DNA of 64,000 nt from Algoriphagus sp. (lineage in GTDB: Bacteria > Bacteroidota > Bacteroidia > Cytophagales > Cyclobacteriaceae). The translations under genes were made by a program, and so were the position numbers. The notes beneath the pieces are model-generated. The model made no database searches. It was not told where the DNA came from and was given only the letters and a program-made list of their open reading frames with translations. The first letter of the stretch is position 1; the number at the start of each line of letters is the position of its first letter. The stretch lies in contig NZ_JAMWZB010000003.1 in NCBI RefSeq assembly GCF_024305035.1, positions 1 through 64,000 on the forward strand, written 5' to 3'. Positions 56,477 to 64,000 of this stretch are shown piece after piece.

Positions 56477-58165
56477 ATGAAAAAATTTCTATTGAATTGC
56501 CTTTTTTTCTTGATCGCCGGATTGGTATTCAGTTGTAAAAACTCCTCCTCTCAATTTTCTGATCGCCCAAACATCGTCTTTATCATGTCCGATGATCATG
56601 CCTACCAAGCTATTTCGGCCTACAGTGATCACCTGATCAAAACTCCGAATATTGATCGGATTGCAAAAATGGGCATGCTTTTCACCAATGCCACAGTGAC
56701 CAATTCCATCTGCGCACCGAGTCGGGCTACGATTTTGACAGGTTTGCATAGTCATCTCAATGGTAAAATTGACAATGATTTTCCCTTTGATACGACCAAT
56801 GTGACTTTTCCTCAACTTTTTCAGGAAGCAGGCTATCAGACGGCCATGTTTGGCAAGTTGCACTTTGGAAATAACCCCAAAGGATTTGATCAATTCAAGA
56901 TTTTGCCTGGTCAAGGAGCTTATTACAATCCCGATTTTATCACCAAAAGTGAGGGGACTATTCAAGTAGAGGGTTACGTGACCGATATTATTACCGACAT
57001 GACCTTGGATTGGCTGCAGCATGAGCGGAGAGAAGAAGACCCATTTTTACTTTTTTACTTGCATAAAGCTCCCCATCGCGAGTGGCTTCCGGCTGAGCGA
57101 CATCTGGCAGACTTTACCAGTAGGACTTTTGTGGAACCGCCCACACTTTTTGATGATTATTCCGGTCGGGGAAGGGCAGCAAAGGAAGCTGAAATGAACC
57201 TGCTCAAGCACATGAACTGGGCTGGGGATTCAAAAATTTATCCCGAAGTCATGGATGAGTTGGGAATTCCCGATGCTTCGGGATGGGATAAAGGAGCTTT
57301 TCAGCGCGAAGTGGGTCGACTCAATGAGTCACAGCGAGCCCATTGGGATGCAGTCTATGGTCCGATGAACGAAGAGTTCAAAGCAAACTATGCCAATATG
57401 TCGGAAGAAGATTTGATGAGATGGCGCTATCAGCGCTACATGCAGGATTATTTAGGGACGATTCAGGCAGTAGATGAAAACGTGGGTAGAGTTTTAGACT
57501 ATTTGCAAGAAAATAACCTGATGGAAAATACCATCATTGTATACACTTCTGATCAGGGGTTTTACTTGGGGGAGCACGGTTGGTTTGACAAGCGATTTGT
57601 TTATGATGAGTCGTTCAAAACCCCGCTTTTGGTGGCGTGGCCGGGAAAAGTGAAACCTGGATCAACATCTACCGAGATGGTTCAGAATCTGGATTTTGCC
57701 CAGACCTTTTTGGATGCTGCTGGAATTCCTGCCCCAGAATCCATGCAAGGCGAAAGTTTGGTTCCATTGCTCACGGGGAATACTGAAAAATGGACTCGGG
57801 ATGCGGTGTACTACCACTATTATGAATATCCTTCTGTTCACATGGTCAAACGTCATTATGCTGTGGTTACCGAGGAGTTCAAACTCACCCATTATTATTT
57901 TGATACCGATGAATGGGAACTGATCGACCGAATCAATGATCCCATGGAGCTCAAAAATGTATATGAAGATCCTGCTTATGCCGCAGTCAGGGAGGAATTG
58001 CACGAAAAGCTGGATGGTTTACGCAAGAAATACGGGGATAGTGAGGAGCTTTCCCAACAGTATTTGGATGACTATTTGGACCGGCTCGAAGAAACGCAGC
58101 GGTTTGGTGCGGCCAATAAAGAGGTGACAAAGCAAATTTTGGAGGATCGAAAAAAATCAAATTGA
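56477..58165 (+). CDS. Sulfatase (S1-type lipoprotein), first of a tandem pair
   Basis: A 562-residue lipoprotein (lipobox LVFSC, Cys about residue 20) of the type I sulfatase family. The formylglycine site is C79-A-P-S-R in NSICAPSRATILTG, so Cys79 must be converted by a sulfatase-maturing enzyme that is not in the window. Other family residues: MSDDHAYQAIS, GKLHFG, HKAPHREWL and the DQGFYLGEHGWFDKRF segment. It removes sulfate from an unknown glycan or phenol. The in-frame TTG at 56450 is a poorer start than the ATG at 56477. The second sulfatase follows after 38 bases. Confidence 0.93.
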   Translation: MKKFLLNCLFFLIAGLVFSCKNSSSQFSDRPNIVFIMSDDHAYQAISAYSDHLIKTPNIDRIAKMGMLFTNATVTNSICAPSRATILTGLHSHLNGKIDNDFPFDTTNVTFPQLFQEAGYQTAMFGKLHFGNNPKGFDQFKILPGQGAYYNPDFITKSEGTIQVEGYVTDIITDMTLDWLQHERREEDPFLLFYLHKAPHREWLPAERHLADFTSRTFVEPPTLFDDYSGRGRAAKEAEMNLLKHMNWAGDSKIYPEVMDELGIPDASGWDKGAFQREVGRLNESQRAHWDAVYGPMNEEFKANYANMSEEDLMRWRYQRYMQDYLGTIQAVDENVGRVLDYLQENNLMENTIIVYTSDQGFYLGEHGWFDKRFVYDESFKTPLLVAWPGKVKPGSTSTEMVQNLDFAQTFLDAAGIPAPESMQGESLVPLLTGNTEKWTRDAVYYHYYEYPSVHMVKRHYAVVTEEFKLTHYYFDTDEWELIDRINDPMELKNVYEDPAYAAVREELHEKLDGLRKKYGDSEELSQQYLDDYLDRLEETQRFGAANKEVTKQILEDRKKSN

Positions 58166-58203
58166 TTCGATTTTCTTCCAGATTTAACCCCCAATAAGAA
58201 CGT

Positions 58204-59886
58204 ATGAAGAATATCCTTTCCATTCCCCTCTGGTGTGTCGCAATTGGAGTTCTGTTTTCCTGTCAGCCTCAGGATGAGAAAACCTTTAAACGACCCAACA
58301 TCATTTTTATCATGTCCGATGACCATGCTTACCAGGCGATTTCGGCTTATGATAATTCCCTGATCGAGACGCCCAATATTGACCGAATTGCAAAAATGGG
58401 AATGCTTTTCACCCAAGCCTCGGTCACCAACTCGATTTGTGCACCCAGTCGCGCCACGATCTTGACCGGAAAGCATAGTCATCTCAATGGCAAAGTGGAT
58501 AATCATTTCCCTTTTGATACGACCAATGTGACCTTTCCCCAGCTTTTCCAAGAAGCCGGCTATCAGACGGCCATGTTTGGAAAGTTGCACTTTGGAAATA
58601 ATCCCAAAGGCTTTGATCAATTTAAGATACTGCCGGGTCAAGGAGCCTATTACAATCCGGATTTTATCACCAAAAATGAGGGTGAAATTCAAGTGGAGGG
58701 CTATGTAACCGACATTATTACTGATATGACCTTGGATTGGTTGCAGAACGAACGGAAAGAAGAAGATCCATTTTTGTTGTTCTATTTACATAAAGCCCCA
58801 CACCGGGAATGGTTGATGGCAGAGCGACATTTAGAAGAGTTTACTAACCGAACTTTCAAAGAACCGGCCACGCTTTTTGATGACTATAGCGGACGGACTT
58901 TTGCAGCAGAGGAGGCAGAGATGAATATTTTTGAGCACATGGCTTGGGCGGGAGATAACAAACTTTTCCCCGAAACCATGGATGAGCTGGGCCTCCAGGA
59001 AATTGGTTATGATAAAATCCGCTTTGATTATCAGGTAAGCCGACTTAACGATTCTCAGCGAGAAAACTTTATGAAGGCATATGGCAAAGTCAATGAAGAG
59101 TTCAAAAAAGCCTTTCCAACCCTATCCGAGAAAGATATCATGCGCTGGAAATATCAGCGCTACATGCAGGATTATTTAGGAACTATTCAGTCAGTGGATG
59201 AAAATATCGGACGGGTCCTAGATTATTTGGAAGAAAATGGCCTAATGGAAAACACCCTTATTGTGTACACTTCGGATCAGGGATTTTATTTGGGAGAGCA
59301 TGGATGGTACGATAAGCGATTCGTTTATGACGAAAGCTTTAAAACACCACTTTTGGTGGCTTGGCCAGGAAAAGTAGAAGCAGGGAGCACTTCGAATGAG
59401 TTGGTTCAGAATTTAGACTTCGCCCAGACTTTTTTGGATGCGGCGGGAATTGATCAACCTTCAGACATGCAAGGGGAAAGCTTTATGCCATTGCTCACTG
59501 GAGCGGTTGAAAAATGGGATCGGGATGCGGTGTATTACCATTATTATGAATACCCCGCTGAGCACATGGTTAATCGTCACTATGCTATCGTGACTAAAGA
59601 ATACAAACTGATTCATTACTATTATGTGGAGGATAGTTGGGAGCTAATCGATCGGATAAAGGATCCAATGGAGCTCAAAAATGTGTATGACGATCCGGCT
59701 TATTCAGAAGTTCGGAAGGATTTACATCGTCGGTTAGCGGAGCTGAGAGTGAAATACAACGATAGTTCTGAGCTCAGTCAGGATTACATCAACCGATTTA
59801 TGGATGATGCAAGAGCTGGGAAAGTCTGGGGGGTAAGCAAAGAAAAAGTGGAAGAAATCGAAAGACGTAGAGGCGAAATCGAATAA
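58204..59886 (+). CDS. Sulfatase (S1-type lipoprotein), second of a tandem pair
   Basis: A 560-residue paralogue of the preceding sulfatase: lipobox LFSC (Cys about residue 20), formylglycine Cys79 (NSICAPSRATILTG), and the same GKLHFGNNPKGFDQF, HKAPHREW and DQGFYLGEHGWYDKRF blocks. Most differences lie in the segment about 225-300 and at the C-terminus. It is likely to act on a related sulfated substrate. The small gap upstream contains no terminator or promoter that I can see, so it is probably in one transcript with the first sulfatase. The arrangement implies gene duplication. Confidence 0.93.
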   Translation: MKNILSIPLWCVAIGVLFSCQPQDEKTFKRPNIIFIMSDDHAYQAISAYDNSLIETPNIDRIAKMGMLFTQASVTNSICAPSRATILTGKHSHLNGKVDNHFPFDTTNVTFPQLFQEAGYQTAMFGKLHFGNNPKGFDQFKILPGQGAYYNPDFITKNEGEIQVEGYVTDIITDMTLDWLQNERKEEDPFLLFYLHKAPHREWLMAERHLEEFTNRTFKEPATLFDDYSGRTFAAEEAEMNIFEHMAWAGDNKLFPETMDELGLQEIGYDKIRFDYQVSRLNDSQRENFMKAYGKVNEEFKKAFPTLSEKDIMRWKYQRYMQDYLGTIQSVDENIGRVLDYLEENGLMENTLIVYTSDQGFYLGEHGWYDKRFVYDESFKTPLLVAWPGKVEAGSTSNELVQNLDFAQTFLDAAGIDQPSDMQGESFMPLLTGAVEKWDRDAVYYHYYEYPAEHMVNRHYAIVTKEYKLIHYYYVEDSWELIDRIKDPMELKNVYDDPAYSEVRKDLHRRLAELRVKYNDSSELSQDYINRFMDDARAGKVWGVSKEKVEEIERRRGEIE

Positions 59887-59916
59887 AGGAAAAGCTCAAG
59901 CCGAAAACTTTTGCTT

Positions 59917-60108
59917 TTACTTGGGTGATAACATTCGGAACGGAAAAAGCAGGATGTTTCGAATCAAATCAAAGGATAATTCTACTGCAAAACCCAAAAG
60001 CCGGAAAGGCAACAGCAATAACCAAATAAATGGATAAAGAATAATCGCTAGGATGGCAATTGGCCAGCAAAGTATGAGCAGAATCAGCCAAAGAAGAAAT
60101 GTAAGCAT
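59917..60108 (-). CDS. Small hydrophobic membrane protein
   Basis: A 63-residue protein that is almost entirely hydrophobic (two long segments, about 2-38, then LGFAVELSFDLIRNILLFPF), ending RMLSPK. I do not recognise a family. It converges with the second sulfatase gene, 30 bases apart. The regular pattern of Leu/Pro/Trp near the membrane interface suggests a true gene, not a chance frame, but the evidence is modest. Confidence 0.55.
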   Translation of the reverse strand: MLTFLLWLILLILCWPIAILAIILYPFIWLLLLPFRLLGFAVELSFDLIRNILLFPFRMLSPK

Positions 60109-60347
60109 GCTGAACTTAGGTCAAGATGTGTACCAGTTGAGTTAAGTGTTTGAAAATTAATTATTTGTTAGAAATTTAATTCCACCTACTGTTCAGTTTT
60201 ATAACAGAATTGGTGAAAAATGGACAATCTCAAGTCCAGTCATTGTCCCTTTCTTTTCGATAGCTTCAAATCACGACATGGCTTTTGGGAGTTTGTAAAA
60301 AGAAATGATTCAAAATGTTACCTTAGCCAAATGAATTAAGAGTTTCT

Positions 60348-61709
60348 ATGATAAAATTAAAATACTGGTTTTTAGGTGTTGTTTTTGGAATGATTTCCTG
60401 CCAAACACCATCTGAGAAAGAAAATCAAATTACCGAATCAAAAGAAACGAAAAGTCAGGAGCGCGTTTCTATTGCGGAGATCGAGGAGGGAATCAAGCAG
60501 TTTATTGCGGAAAAAACCGCAGAGAATGAAGGAGTATTTCCGGTCAAAGACGAGAATCATGACCTTCGCATGAAGTTGGTCCGCGTGCACACCGAATACC
60601 TTTCTAACTTGGGACCTCAGTCACATTTTGCCTGTGTGGATTTGGTGGATGAAAGCGGCGATGTTTATGATGTGGATTTTTTCATGGAAGGAACTCCGGG
60701 AGCTATGGACGTTACCCGCACCTCGGTTCACAAATTGAATGGAAAACCTTTTTACAGTTGGAAGCAAAATAAAGAAGATAAAACCTGGTATCGCGTGGCA
60801 TTAGAAGAATCAAATAATACACTTTTGGGAGTGATTGAAGGGGAAGATTCCTTTGAATTTTACTATACTGCCTCAGTTCCTCCATTAGATGGTCCGGCTA
60901 AAATGTGGGTGCCTCTGGCTGAGACGGATGATTTTCAGGAAGTTAAAATTGAATCCATTACTGTTCCCGGCAAACAGCAAAATCTAAAAGACCAGGTTTT
61001 CGATAATAAGTTATTATTTATGGAATTAGGACCGGAGGATAGTGGTAAAGAACTTGAAATCGTCTATTCGGTCAAACGAAAGGAAAAAGGACCTTACGAA
61101 GCGAGCGCTCCCGACCCTGATGTGTATTTGGCTTCCAATATTTTGATGCCCAAAGGAGGACGATTTGAGGAGATCGCCAAGGAGGCTTTGGGCGAAAAAA
61201 TCAACGACAGTCATTTGGTCCAGGCACGCGCACTATACGATTACATTATCGATAATATGCGTTACATGAAATTTGGGGATTTTGGGAAAGGAGATTCCAA
61301 CTATGCTTGTGATTCGAAGACAGGAAATTGTACTGAATTTCACAGCTTCTTTATTTCCCTGGCTCGTTCGGTCGGGATTCCTGCCAAATTTTCCATTGGG
61401 GCTTCCATTCCTTCTGACCGAAACGAAGGAGGAATTGATGGATATCATTGCTGGGCGGAGTTTTATGCCGATGGGAAATGGTGGCCGGTAGATATTTCCG
61501 AGGCGAATAAATACACAGCTTTAGCCACGTATTATTTTGGACGGCATCCTGCCAATCGGATAGAGTTAAGTAGGGGAAGGGACCTTCAAGTCAGCCCCGG
61601 GCCTGCTTCAGGACCGATTAATTTTATTGCGTATCCGTATTTGGAGATCGATGGGGAAGAGGTAAAAGTAAATTCCAGGTTTTCATTTATGAGAAAAGCG
61701 AATAGTTAA
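60348..61709 (+). CDS. Transglutaminase-like lipoprotein
   Basis: A 453-residue lipoprotein (lipobox GMISC, Cys about residue 19). The N-terminal part (about 40-165) is of unknown fold, with a beta-rich middle (about 165-265). The transglutaminase-like domain (about 280-390) has the catalytic triad Cys328 (TGNCTEFHSFF), His367 (GYHCWAEF) and Asp382 (WWPVDIS), as in microbial protease-type members. The family acts as a protease or amidase; no crosslinking role is implied. A TACCTTAG element lies at 60319-60326, about 22 bases upstream. The 3' end faces a bidirectional terminator. Confidence 0.88.
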   Translation: MIKLKYWFLGVVFGMISCQTPSEKENQITESKETKSQERVSIAEIEEGIKQFIAEKTAENEGVFPVKDENHDLRMKLVRVHTEYLSNLGPQSHFACVDLVDESGDVYDVDFFMEGTPGAMDVTRTSVHKLNGKPFYSWKQNKEDKTWYRVALEESNNTLLGVIEGEDSFEFYYTASVPPLDGPAKMWVPLAETDDFQEVKIESITVPGKQQNLKDQVFDNKLLFMELGPEDSGKELEIVYSVKRKEKGPYEASAPDPDVYLASNILMPKGGRFEEIAKEALGEKINDSHLVQARALYDYIIDNMRYMKFGDFGKGDSNYACDSKTGNCTEFHSFFISLARSVGIPAKFSIGASIPSDRNEGGIDGYHCWAEFYADGKWWPVDISEANKYTALATYYFGRHPANRIELSRGRDLQVSPGPASGPINFIAYPYLEIDGEEVKVNSRFSFMRKANS

Positions 61710-61754
61710 AGTTGGGTGATTTTCCAATTCTGAAATGTGTTTACCGAATAAAAC

Positions 61755-61790
61755 AAAGGCCGCAAATTTAATTTTGCGGCCTTTAATTTT
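61755..61790. terminator. Bidirectional terminator
   Basis: A perfect 12-bp stem AAAGGCCGCAAA/TTTGCGGCCTTT (61755-61766 with 61773-61784), a 6-base loop, and A/T runs on both sides. It lies between the convergent transglutaminase-like gene and the small lipoprotein gene and probably serves both. Confidence 0.9.
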
Positions 61791-61793
61791 TAA

Positions 61794-62015
61794 TTAGTTG
61801 CTTGGATGCTCTCCACCTTCTGTTGGATGTTCGCTGCTGTCTCCTTCAGTGGGATGTTCTCCTGCTTCTTTAGGGTGCTCAGAAGATTCTTCTGCTGGAG
61901 CCTCTGTTGCTTCTTCGGTAGAATCCGCTTTTTTGCCTCCGCAAGAAGAAAGGCCTGTTCCTAAAATGAAGCTAGCCAAAGCAAGCATCATAAAGATTGA
62001 TTTTAGTTTTTTCAT
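61794..62015 (-). CDS. Small acidic repeat lipoprotein
   Basis: A 73-residue lipoprotein (lipobox LSSCGGKK, Cys about residue 25). The mature part of about 48 residues is acidic and repetitive, with four near-copies of E-H-P-x-E (EHPKEAGEHPTEGDSSEHPTEGGEHP). No fold is expected; a spacer, a metal-binding or a surface role is possible because of the regularly placed His and Glu. The promoter at 62043-62073 and the terminator at 61755 support a real single-gene unit. Confidence 0.78.
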   Translation of the reverse strand: MKKLKSIFMMLALASFILGTGLSSCGGKKADSTEEATEAPAEESSEHPKEAGEHPTEGDSSEHPTEGGEHPSN

Positions 62016-62042
62016 GGTCGATGGTATATTAAATTATCGATG

Positions 62043-62073
62043 TAAAGATAGAAGATGTTTTACTCAATCAAAA
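62043..62073 (-). promoter_or_regulatory. Promoter of the small acidic lipoprotein gene
   Basis: On the minus strand TTTTG (62069-62073), 18 bases, then TATCTTTA (62043-62050). It is close to the TTTG-N19-TAnnTTTG consensus and about 28 bases ahead of the ATG at 62015. Confidence 0.5.
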
Positions 62074-62103
62074 CAAGGGGAAATTCAATTGTTTCAAATC
62101 AGC

Positions 62104-63321
62104 TTAATTCTCTGATTTTAAGTTTTTTGGCATTCGGAACTGAATAAGGACTGCTGAAAGCACAGTCAATACCCCGATAAGCGCTATGGCCCAATTAATC
62201 CCTAAGGAATCCGCAACTACACCGGAAAGTATTGCCCCTATTGCATAGCCCAAATCTCTCCAAAGTCGAAAGGTGCCGATACTTTCGGCTCGCTGTACAG
62301 GACTGGTCGCATCGGCAATGGCCGCCATAAAAGTGGGGTAAACTAGTGCAGTGCCAAGACCAAGTACAACTGAGATTGCAATAAATCCGAAGTTACTTCC
62401 TTGAGAAGGAATCAATAAAATCGCGAGTCCCTGCGCCAACATTCCAATGAATAGCAGATTTTTTTTGGAATAGAGATCGGCCATTTTCCCGGTGAATAAT
62501 TGGCCAAAACCCCATACAGCAGGGTAAATTGCAGTGATGATACCGACCATTTCCAGATTAATTTCTTTACTCATCAAAAGTATGGGCAGTAATCCCCAAA
62601 TCATCCCGTCGTTGAGGTTATTGATCAACCCGGCTTGAGTGATGGAACTTAAGGTTTTGTTGAAAAACGTGGTCTGCATAAAAACCCCCTTTAATTCGGG
62701 CTGTTTGGTGTTTTCTCGTTCTTTTTGGACAAATTTACGTGTGTCCTTGACCCAAAAGATGGAAAGGATCAAACCGATAATTGCGATTCCCAATCCCAAC
62801 AAAAAAGGATAAGGTCGGAGACCGTAATGACTGGCTAGGTAGGCCGTGAAAAATGCGATTAATCCTACCGACAAATATCCCGCAAACTCATTCAATCCCA
62901 TTGCCAATCCCCGATTTTTCTCTCCCACAAGGTCAATTTTCATCACTACAGTACTACTCCAGGTCAAACCTTGACTGATTCCAAGCAGGACATTGGCAAA
63001 AATGACCAGGTTCCAAGACTGAGTATACAGCAATAGTAAAGGAATGGGCAGCGCAATGATCCATCCCATAATCAAAAGGTTTTTTCTTCCCCATTGATTG
63101 GCCAGTTTGCCGGTGAAATAATTACTGATAGCCTTACTGATGCCAAAAGCCGTAATGAAAGATAAGACCGCTGCAGAGGAGGTAATTCCAAAGATTTCCC
63201 TGGCAAATTCAGGAAAAATAGACCGCTCCAGACCAACCATTGCTCCAACGAAAGCATTGACGATGATCAGTAAGATGAACTGGTTAAGGTTTTCACGAAG
63301 GCCTAGTTTTGCAGAGGACAT
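62104..63321 (-). CDS. MFS transporter (12-helix type)
   Basis: A 405-residue major facilitator transporter with about 12 hydrophobic helices. The motif-A-like loop after helix 2 reads GKLANQWGRKNLL and the second-half copy GKMADLYSKKNLL. The substrate is unknown; sugar efflux and drug efflux families share this profile. It lies 89 bases downstream of the second Crp/Fnr gene on the same strand, and the two may be cotranscribed or co-regulated. Confidence 0.88.
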   Translation of the reverse strand: MSSAKLGLRENLNQFILLIIVNAFVGAMVGLERSIFPEFAREIFGITSSAAVLSFITAFGISKAISNYFTGKLANQWGRKNLLIMGWIIALPIPLLLLYTQSWNLVIFANVLLGISQGLTWSSTVVMKIDLVGEKNRGLAMGLNEFAGYLSVGLIAFFTAYLASHYGLRPYPFLLGLGIAIIGLILSIFWVKDTRKFVQKERENTKQPELKGVFMQTTFFNKTLSSITQAGLINNLNDGMIWGLLPILLMSKEINLEMVGIITAIYPAVWGFGQLFTGKMADLYSKKNLLFIGMLAQGLAILLIPSQGSNFGFIAISVVLGLGTALVYPTFMAAIADATSPVQRAESIGTFRLWRDLGYAIGAILSGVVADSLGINWAIALIGVLTVLSAVLIQFRMPKNLKSEN

Positions 63322-63410
63322 GTAAGGTGTTCTTTTTTTACAAAGGTCCGTTTCGCAAAAAGTTTATCCTTTTACAAATGTTAAAAAAGGTTGGATTTGG
63401 GTTGGAGAAA

Positions 63411-63995
63411 TTAATTTTTCTGACCCCGGATGCGACTCAAACTCACCTGGGTAATTCCTAAATAGGAAGCGATGTGTTTCAATGGAATGCGTTGGATAAA
63501 CTCGGGGTTTTCTTCCAATAGCCTATGATAGCGTTCCTCGGCAGGGTGAAATTGTATGCTTTCGATTCGATTTAAAGTATTTACATAAGCCAATTCGGTA
63601 ATTTTGCGAAATAGCCGTTCCAGATCGGGTAAAGTATCAAAAAGACCAAAAAGCAAGTCGGAGGAAATTCCTACAAATTCAGTTTGCTCTACCGCCTGAA
63701 TGGCCTTTTGGCTGGGCTTGCCCGTGAAAAGACTCTCAGCACGGATAATGAGATCATTTTCAAAAGCAAAATACTCGGTGACGTCAATTCCATCTTTGTA
63801 ATAGTAGATTCTGGCCAGTCCTTTTTTGACAAAATAAATGGTTTTACAGGTGGCACCAATGGGTTGGAGATCTTGATTTTTTGCAATGGTGACGATCGAG
63901 CTAATGGATTCGATCGCCTTTTTGGAATCTGAATTTAAGGGATGGATTTGATTGAAAAACTCAAAAAGATGGTGAAATGGTGAATCTGAGCTCAT
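63411..63995 (-). CDS. Crp/Fnr family transcriptional regulator
   Basis: A 194-residue regulator with a cyclic-nucleotide-binding-like domain (about 20-120; IYFVKKGLARIYYYKDGIDVTEYFAFENDLI) and a C-terminal winged helix (about 150-190; IPLKHIASYLGITQVSLSRIRG). The recognition helix TQVSLSRIRG lacks the R-E-xxx-R pattern of the first regulator, so a different DNA site is expected. This short form is the one most often found beside transporters or redox genes in Bacteroidota. The gene is complete, with its ATG five bases before the end of the window. Confidence 0.9.
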   Translation of the reverse strand: MSSDSPFHHLFEFFNQIHPLNSDSKKAIESISSIVTIAKNQDLQPIGATCKTIYFVKKGLARIYYYKDGIDVTEYFAFENDLIIRAESLFTGKPSQKAIQAVEQTEFVGISSDLLFGLFDTLPDLERLFRKITELAYVNTLNRIESIQFHPAEERYHRLLEENPEFIQRIPLKHIASYLGITQVSLSRIRGQKN

Positions 63996-64000
63996 GATAC

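Noticed and set aside
56489..57022. A 177-residue minus-strand open frame opposite the first sulfatase, similar to one opposite the second (58072-58692)
   Set aside because: The similarity follows from the two sulfatases being paralogues with similar codon use; the sense strand carries clear catalytic motifs and signal peptides.

Overview
The window looks like a chromosomal segment of a Bacteroidota bacterium, most likely a Cytophagales member of the Cyclobacteriaceae (Algoriphagus-like). The evidence is a SusC/SusD pair, a subtilase with a type IX secretion (T9SS) C-terminal domain, many lipoproteins with short N-terminal lipoboxes, Bacteroidota-type promoters (TTTG / TAnnTTTG) and few Shine-Dalgarno sequences. 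The taxonomic call is by family resemblance only. I saw no rRNA, tRNA, CRISPR array, intact insertion sequence or phage gene.

Layout. 1-3.6 kb: cytochrome bd oxidase operon (small membrane protein, cydA, cydB) divergent from a Crp/Fnr regulator, with a CRP-type palindrome between them. 3.5-7.8 kb: glycosyltransferase coupled to a degenerate nucleotidyltransferase-like gene, then leuS. 7.9-12.9 kb: secreted M20 amidohydrolase, GNAT, queE and an OmpA/PD40 protein. 13.3-18.6 kb: SusC-SusD-lipoprotein operon with a strong terminator. 18.7-22.9 kb: T9SS subtilase coupled to an unknown secreted protein. 23-25.3 kb: queD, a 780-bp hairpin-rich gap, and lpxB from a TTG start. 25.4-30 kb: serine hydrolase, GH9 glycosidase and an MFS pump. 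30-36.5 kb, minus strand: a catabolic cluster (ketose 3-epimerase-like, enolase-superfamily dehydratase, VOC protein, 2-hydroxyacid dehydrogenase, TPR lipoprotein, DUF2200) and a nearby SDR dehydrogenase. 36.5-45.2 kb: fungal-type cytosine deaminase, beta-propeller lipoprotein, leishmanolysin-like protease, Asp-box propeller protein and a YXWGXW-type protein. 45.5-60 kb: a carbohydrate-related stretch with two Gfo/Idh/MocA oxidoreductases, a PhoPQ-related protein, a frameshifted GH97 gene, a LytS/LytTR two-component pair and tandem sulfatases. 60-64 kb: transglutaminase-like lipoprotein, a small repeat lipoprotein, an MFS transporter and a second Crp/Fnr regulator.

Much of the content fits a marine or aquatic glycan degrader: secreted glycosidases, sulfatases and proteases outside the cell, SusCD-type import, and sugar-acid catabolism in the cytoplasm. 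The most notable signals are the GTGA-N6-TCAC operator at the cyd/crp junction with a matching recognition helix, a nucleotidyltransferase-like protein that has lost its catalytic residues, a GH97 gene broken by a clean frameshift, a hairpin-rich intergenic block near 23.5 kb, and several small or unknown genes translationally coupled (ATGA overlaps) to known enzymes. I did not find a clearly new multi-gene system; the best candidates are the coupled pairs and the sugar-acid operon.
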